DNA of 64,000 bases from Kluyveromyces lactis (taxonomy: Eukaryota > Ascomycota > Saccharomycetes > Saccharomycetales > Saccharomycetaceae): positions 868,001-932,000 of the forward strand of contig NC_006038.1 of NCBI RefSeq assembly GCF_000002515.2, read 5' to 3'. The first letter of the stretch is position 1, and each line of letters starts with the position of its first letter. The notes under the pieces are model-generated. The model had not been told where the DNA came from and ran no database searches. It worked only from the letters and a program-made list of their open reading frames with translations. Positions 62,001-64,000 of this stretch are shown here, piece by piece. The position numbers and the translations under genes are program-made.

Positions 62001-63958
62001 TTGCGGAGGAGTCAGAAGATAGTCGAGATAGGTTAGAATCTGACAATGAGCAGGTTTTTAAGAGTATTTTCCATGAAGACAAAGAACCTGAAGAAATTGT
62101 CTCCTCATTTCAGAACGATATTAAAATGTTAGCCGGAGATTTCGATTATAAGACATTTGAAAAACATCATGTCCAGTTGATAGCCCCACAAATTCAACTA
62201 ACTACGATTACTGATCCCGATGCATGTATTTTAGTCACTGCTCCTACTATCAAAATAAATTCCTTATGCTTCGACTCTAACACCAGTGGAAACGAATATC
62301 AGCAGAATCTTTTCATGAGAAGGACCGGTGTGCTACTGACTAATTCCAACGTGTTCGTATTCCATAAAAAAGAACAAGGTTCTTATGGACACCTCTTATT
62401 TGATAATTTCTTGTATGGATCTACTCTCGAAACATCATGGAGGCCTTGGTTAGGATTGGAGTTGTGCTTTAACCCAGAAAATTTGACGGAGAATATGCTT
62501 ATATCAAATTTCACCTCAGTATTTACCTATGATCAGGTCCTTCCATTTGCAAATATACCCGACAGTCTGAAGGATTCAAATGTACTCAACAACAGAATAT
62601 CTTGCGATTTTCCTAGGATTGTAATTGAATCTAATTCCGCTCGATACATTTCACTCTTCAATTTGGTAACAAATCTTCTTTTATATGTCGAGCCAGAAAG
62701 CGCAAAAATGAAAGATGATATCAAAAAGTTAGTTTTGAGTTTCAATTTCGAAGACTTATCAATCGTCAAGGAAATGATTTCTGTTCTTGAGAAAGAGATC
62801 GATGCTTTGAACACGTTAGAGAATGAGTATTCTTATCGAAAGTATCTTTTGGATGATGCCGAAATTTCCGATTTGAACAACATTCGGTATAACAAGTTCG
62901 ACTCAATTATGAAAACGCACATGATAATGAAGGTATTGACATCTGCGTCTCCAGAACAGTCAAATGATGAAGAAATGCTACTCATTGTTCTGAAAGCCAA
63001 AGAAATCATTTTGCACATGTTAGATGATGATGGAGATAATTTCCTTGATGTTGCCGTCGCTGATATGGCTTTCCAAAGAATGGAGACATCATCAGGCTAC
63101 AACTTCAATCGAATGACCGTAGGAATTGGGCAAGTGATAAATTTATCTCATGACGCTCTCTTCCATGATCTTTTAAGCCCTGTAGAAAAGGAATTAACTG
63201 AAAGCTCAGAACCGTTCATTGACTTACAATGGGAAAAGAATAAGGCAGTAGGCGGGATTCAAGTGGTTAAAAACGTTGTCACGAATTTACAAACCCTGAA
63301 ACTCAATGTAGAACAATCCACGATTGAAAAAATAATAGCTTGGGTATCTCCATCTTCAGTTTCGCTTTTGATTGGTGGTTCTAACAACTCAGATTCAACA
63401 AGTGACGAAGATGACGGGTTACAAAGTACGCTTTCATCTTCCAATACGTCAATGCATTCCTCGACTGCAAACGGCATACAGTCACAACAATATTCTATTA
63501 TGCAGTCACCTACTGAATTGATTTTCCCGGTCGATGATATGCTTGGAAACGATATGGAAATGGAAGAAATGATTCAAAGATCCAAAGATAATATGATTAT
63601 CGAGAACATTAAAATTAATTCATTCCTGATGATAATCAGTTACCAAGGAACTGGTGCTAAAAGATTAATCAACGTTACTGATTTCAACTTGAATTTCCCC
63701 CTCATCAGATTTACTAACCAAACAATGACAATGCTTGATTTGATGATGCATTTGAAGAAGGTCTTGATAAAATCACTTTTACGACATACTGGTAAGTTTA
63801 TCGGTAACAAACTAAAAAAACATAGATCCGTAAAAAGACTAAGGGGCGCTGCGCGTTCCCCTTTAAAGCAATTGAATTACTATACACACTACACTCCTGT
63901 TGATGAACTTGAGGTAACATCAACTGAAAGTCGTGGAACTAGTACTGCGGATGGCTAG
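56069..63958 (+). CDS. FMP27: Bridge-like lipid transfer protein Fmp27/Hob family
   Basis: Giant rod-shaped lipid-transfer protein of the Hobbit/SABRE group, acting at ER contacts with plasma membrane or mitochondria. I start at ATG 56069 (MTFGIVEVCTWLLNNV), because the frame above begins at TTG; this gives 2629 residues, against 2628 for S. cerevisiae Fmp27. An N-terminal membrane anchor (about 5-45) is followed by chorein-like repeating beta sheets. Family blocks include the GFWDK domain at about 1373 (VGFWDKIRNIFHARISI) and the WPPW-type block at about 2123 (SWRPWLGLELCF), plus a basic C-terminal stretch (KKHRSVKRLRGAARS). S. cerevisiae has two such proteins, Fmp27/Hob1 and Hob2 (YPR117W). 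The length suits Fmp27. The reading frame is intact to its stop 42 bp before the window end. Confidence 0.93.
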   Translation: MTFGIVEVCTWLLNNVLWIAKFAVIGWLIINSFLYFFTGIYVLGFNPLTLKLQRIRIKDKLWIKSIRYDAFKHQLIIDTVEWIGKVQSKDGDTDDKTNDSQQLHGPSEEDLKDETCKLLSRTLTRYLPFMSKWLDRVKILIDGIKIGDIFINFTLIKIFSEGNEFAFEVNLQSVMLKEKQMVANTIFKSDAMMDLERPFPLNDININLKMREMTVPVSSFIIAVYQLRHGKIPDQLDKVKKDPLYEGLPPIKSPESTIHDEEFPSEWNIEQVMEKFQKKFERFYDISSSFEKIEIHFDSPLFTEIPFKSNLELIQKTEAIQFEVTTTGIALSLSRSAFSEPGNKLLFDIDERPVKISTFITQLKLSIITQKDGSKNRLENRICEIPSISFYGDSNLFCTRSFGPDDSKVFANTILKLFGHVTSPIFDIDIENLSLLISVERNLKVLEDLISDNPIKEPLDLNQIYNKITRKGKFLEYFQNYLPHTELKFTIEDPIIIVSNQLDSLIHKFSMISFKIKSDRLYIKAEEKLFYSLDTHLEISEWLFYHQNKNKLLKNAIFSVDSTIFRFNTRILPSLLLSSIVEINTVRLDLTNLETLVVINNTIRQRTMKLLYVEGKYFKDIFHHLESRLMAKVEYFKKNQTNTSALDVEEFLFKDIPSFFQYLKLYVKDFEANLGFRSVFIERNDYINRDFETIHDFISGDMRKISYLFKELKVLFAKENSSTHSDDRSSTSSVRFTFDSLASDDMGLGSVTAEQSDSEPSSWSLALDLSDFNTDLFSETQKDNFKLISKPVFKLPSFKMFVCPDHEEKRIKTSIHVSNVDLLFSLMTTFQFVSSIYNLKMVFKTDLYGSTKECLVSKHIQTIKQLKKHSLISYDKHALLQLIELECSFDSINSTMLLPNGVRTKLELVNPSFAFTCPHLIKMEGHYARLMVESPILKNTWMRMVSIVNFTIAVDVPIMLEKGDKAGITLSNETWQWAIPHRFEMYKLFDNISTTFKSIKQMLHSLASESNESVIYPKVTKFIAIPKIKVKSSRWIFSVEDDPFESELNLLLQIGLREQKERLEKYNIFRKRVEMELKKPQVKNLRKSASFTSKNTVPSKRLLRSHSTSSLHMIGFDSYDFDGADGMTEQLKEEYERLTRHISKSWITRVKKQRNLLKNHFSENFEFLWGKLDITKLPKDFNKNVLDFTSSPALMNLIFEDIDIDLSKPSFGVENIPDFIHDVGKKVPKDTKYSIMIPLNLNANFSEIRCHLKDYPLPAVHFPKENADTKKPTTNLKCDLLITEDMIHSDKELRTIYVPLVPSAHLEDSESLYSLLIPRTLTAIKLFTDIQLDITSSDNVRFVWGGSYSGAIQQTMKCFDNFSKPPIDPSPAVGFWDKIRNIFHARISINLPNSCFEVALKGDKNPYKIGGMSAGYALIFKDNVKIFCNKNDNPQKFLTVTASELSFSIPNFFAKPLPVWNVPSEQSLFFPVEEFSNLQENAAFYYLLESAKMPKDKKDIEIMSKAYIEKTAIMLTGGMQFNVGIMFERQNKETNKRTFELKPHYEFRLCNPIYVPKSEDHDSYAGFRSDFIHLSFDLISKSEDAYNCMQLTPNAFKIFFKWWSTFSGNLPVRKGPLFSDERFSPKFGTHLYTISYRADVYPLFICHMVPGLDPKALVDSSVNAEVFGLKAKMSEFSMDLHQRKEIFHEYKKQLQVTKRRASLKFFEADVTTTDIDIRTVFASFSKAEYAKTHSPDICIFDEDMTWFDVDDFTEFNISNPGTLIPTVVVKPLLFSPMFAYKKIAPYGDKYQVDFETFEPIEPFNNARYHDCNLRKYVAIPDHLINDRHRIFAEEKSKLEEKVNDGNCTDNEKIELQERLEMIEKTIAQLELMKTDINFLNSEYERADRESDVPDTSAEKLNLPILNFMKSSHNSNKNYANKFIVVSMLLKWNEEVRNVFLKYMHRVSLLSDMNSVTKLKTLQTLDSLINKNRQSINTIAEESEDSRDRLESDNEQVFKSIFHEDKEPEEIVSSFQNDIKMLAGDFDYKTFEKHHVQLIAPQIQLTTITDPDACILVTAPTIKINSLCFDSNTSGNEYQQNLFMRRTGVLLTNSNVFVFHKKEQGSYGHLLFDNFLYGSTLETSWRPWLGLELCFNPENLTENMLISNFTSVFTYDQVLPFANIPDSLKDSNVLNNRISCDFPRIVIESNSARYISLFNLVTNLLLYVEPESAKMKDDIKKLVLSFNFEDLSIVKEMISVLEKEIDALNTLENEYSYRKYLLDDAEISDLNNIRYNKFDSIMKTHMIMKVLTSASPEQSNDEEMLLIVLKAKEIILHMLDDDGDNFLDVAVADMAFQRMETSSGYNFNRMTVGIGQVINLSHDALFHDLLSPVEKELTESSEPFIDLQWEKNKAVGGIQVVKNVVTNLQTLKLNVEQSTIEKIIAWVSPSSVSLLIGGSNNSDSTSDEDDGLQSTLSSSNTSMHSSTANGIQSQQYSIMQSPTELIFPVDDMLGNDMEMEEMIQRSKDNMIIENIKINSFLMIISYQGTGAKRLINVTDFNLNFPLIRFTNQTMTMLDLMMHLKKVLIKSLLRHTGKFIGNKLKKHRSVKRLRGAARSPLKQLNYYTHYTPVDELEVTSTESRGTSTADG

Positions 63959-64000
63959 CTCTACAAATTGTATTTATACTTAAGACATTTCTTAATAATA

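Overview
The window is nuclear DNA from a budding yeast of the family Saccharomycetaceae. Nearly every gene has a clear Saccharomyces cerevisiae counterpart, a split gene carries textbook yeast splice signals (GTATGT and TACTAAC), and the one tRNA is a typical yeast tRNA-Glu. Gene order points to a lineage that did not undergo the whole-genome duplication: VTI1, YAH1, VIK1/CIK1 and HFI1 lie in one block, whereas in S. cerevisiae VTI1-CIK1 and YAH1-VIK1-HFI1 are on two duplicated tracts. I cannot name the species; the Zygosaccharomyces/Torulaspora, Lachancea and Kluyveromyces groups all fit.

Layout. 1-7.6 kb: 3'-truncated SSY1 (amino-acid sensor), SLI15 (INCENP), CNS1 (Hsp90/Hsp70 co-chaperone) and KRE2 (mannosyltransferase). 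8.7-14.5 kb: an aquaporin frame with no in-frame ATG, an unrecognised broken gene, CWC21 (splicing) and an unrecognised 490-residue protein at the position where S. cerevisiae has DIG2. 14.6-18.2 kb: 3.6 kb without a convincing gene. 18.2-26.5 kb: an FMP52-like Rossmann protein, intron-containing MCM21 overlapping YFT2 tail to tail, ERG7, SWA2 and a small unknown membrane protein. 26.5-31.9 kb: a promoter region rich in palindromes and with a phased GATA array, a small acidic protein, and a GH63-like glycosidase that I know of no S. cerevisiae counterpart for. 32.2-38 kb: VTI1, YAH1, VIK1/CIK1, HFI1. 38.6-43.1 kb: two tandem PY-motif alpha-arrestins, the second broken by a 4-bp duplication. 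44.9-49.9 kb: CUP9/TOS8, CBC2, tRNA-Glu(UUC), PPQ1. 51.2-64 kb: GPT2/SCT1, TIF3 and complete FMP27.

Most of this is ordinary core yeast genome: kinetochore and spindle genes (SLI15, MCM21, VIK1), membrane traffic (VTI1, SWA2), lipid metabolism and transport (ERG7, YFT2, GPT2/SCT1, FMP27), RNA handling (CWC21, CBC2, TIF3), and nutrient sensing or transporter control (SSY1, CUP9/TOS8, arrestins). The unusual content is three damaged reading frames within 64 kb, several perfect short-loop hairpins in promoter regions, a 10-bp-phased GATA-site array, and a few proteins I cannot identify. Homology calls are from pattern memory, not from searches.
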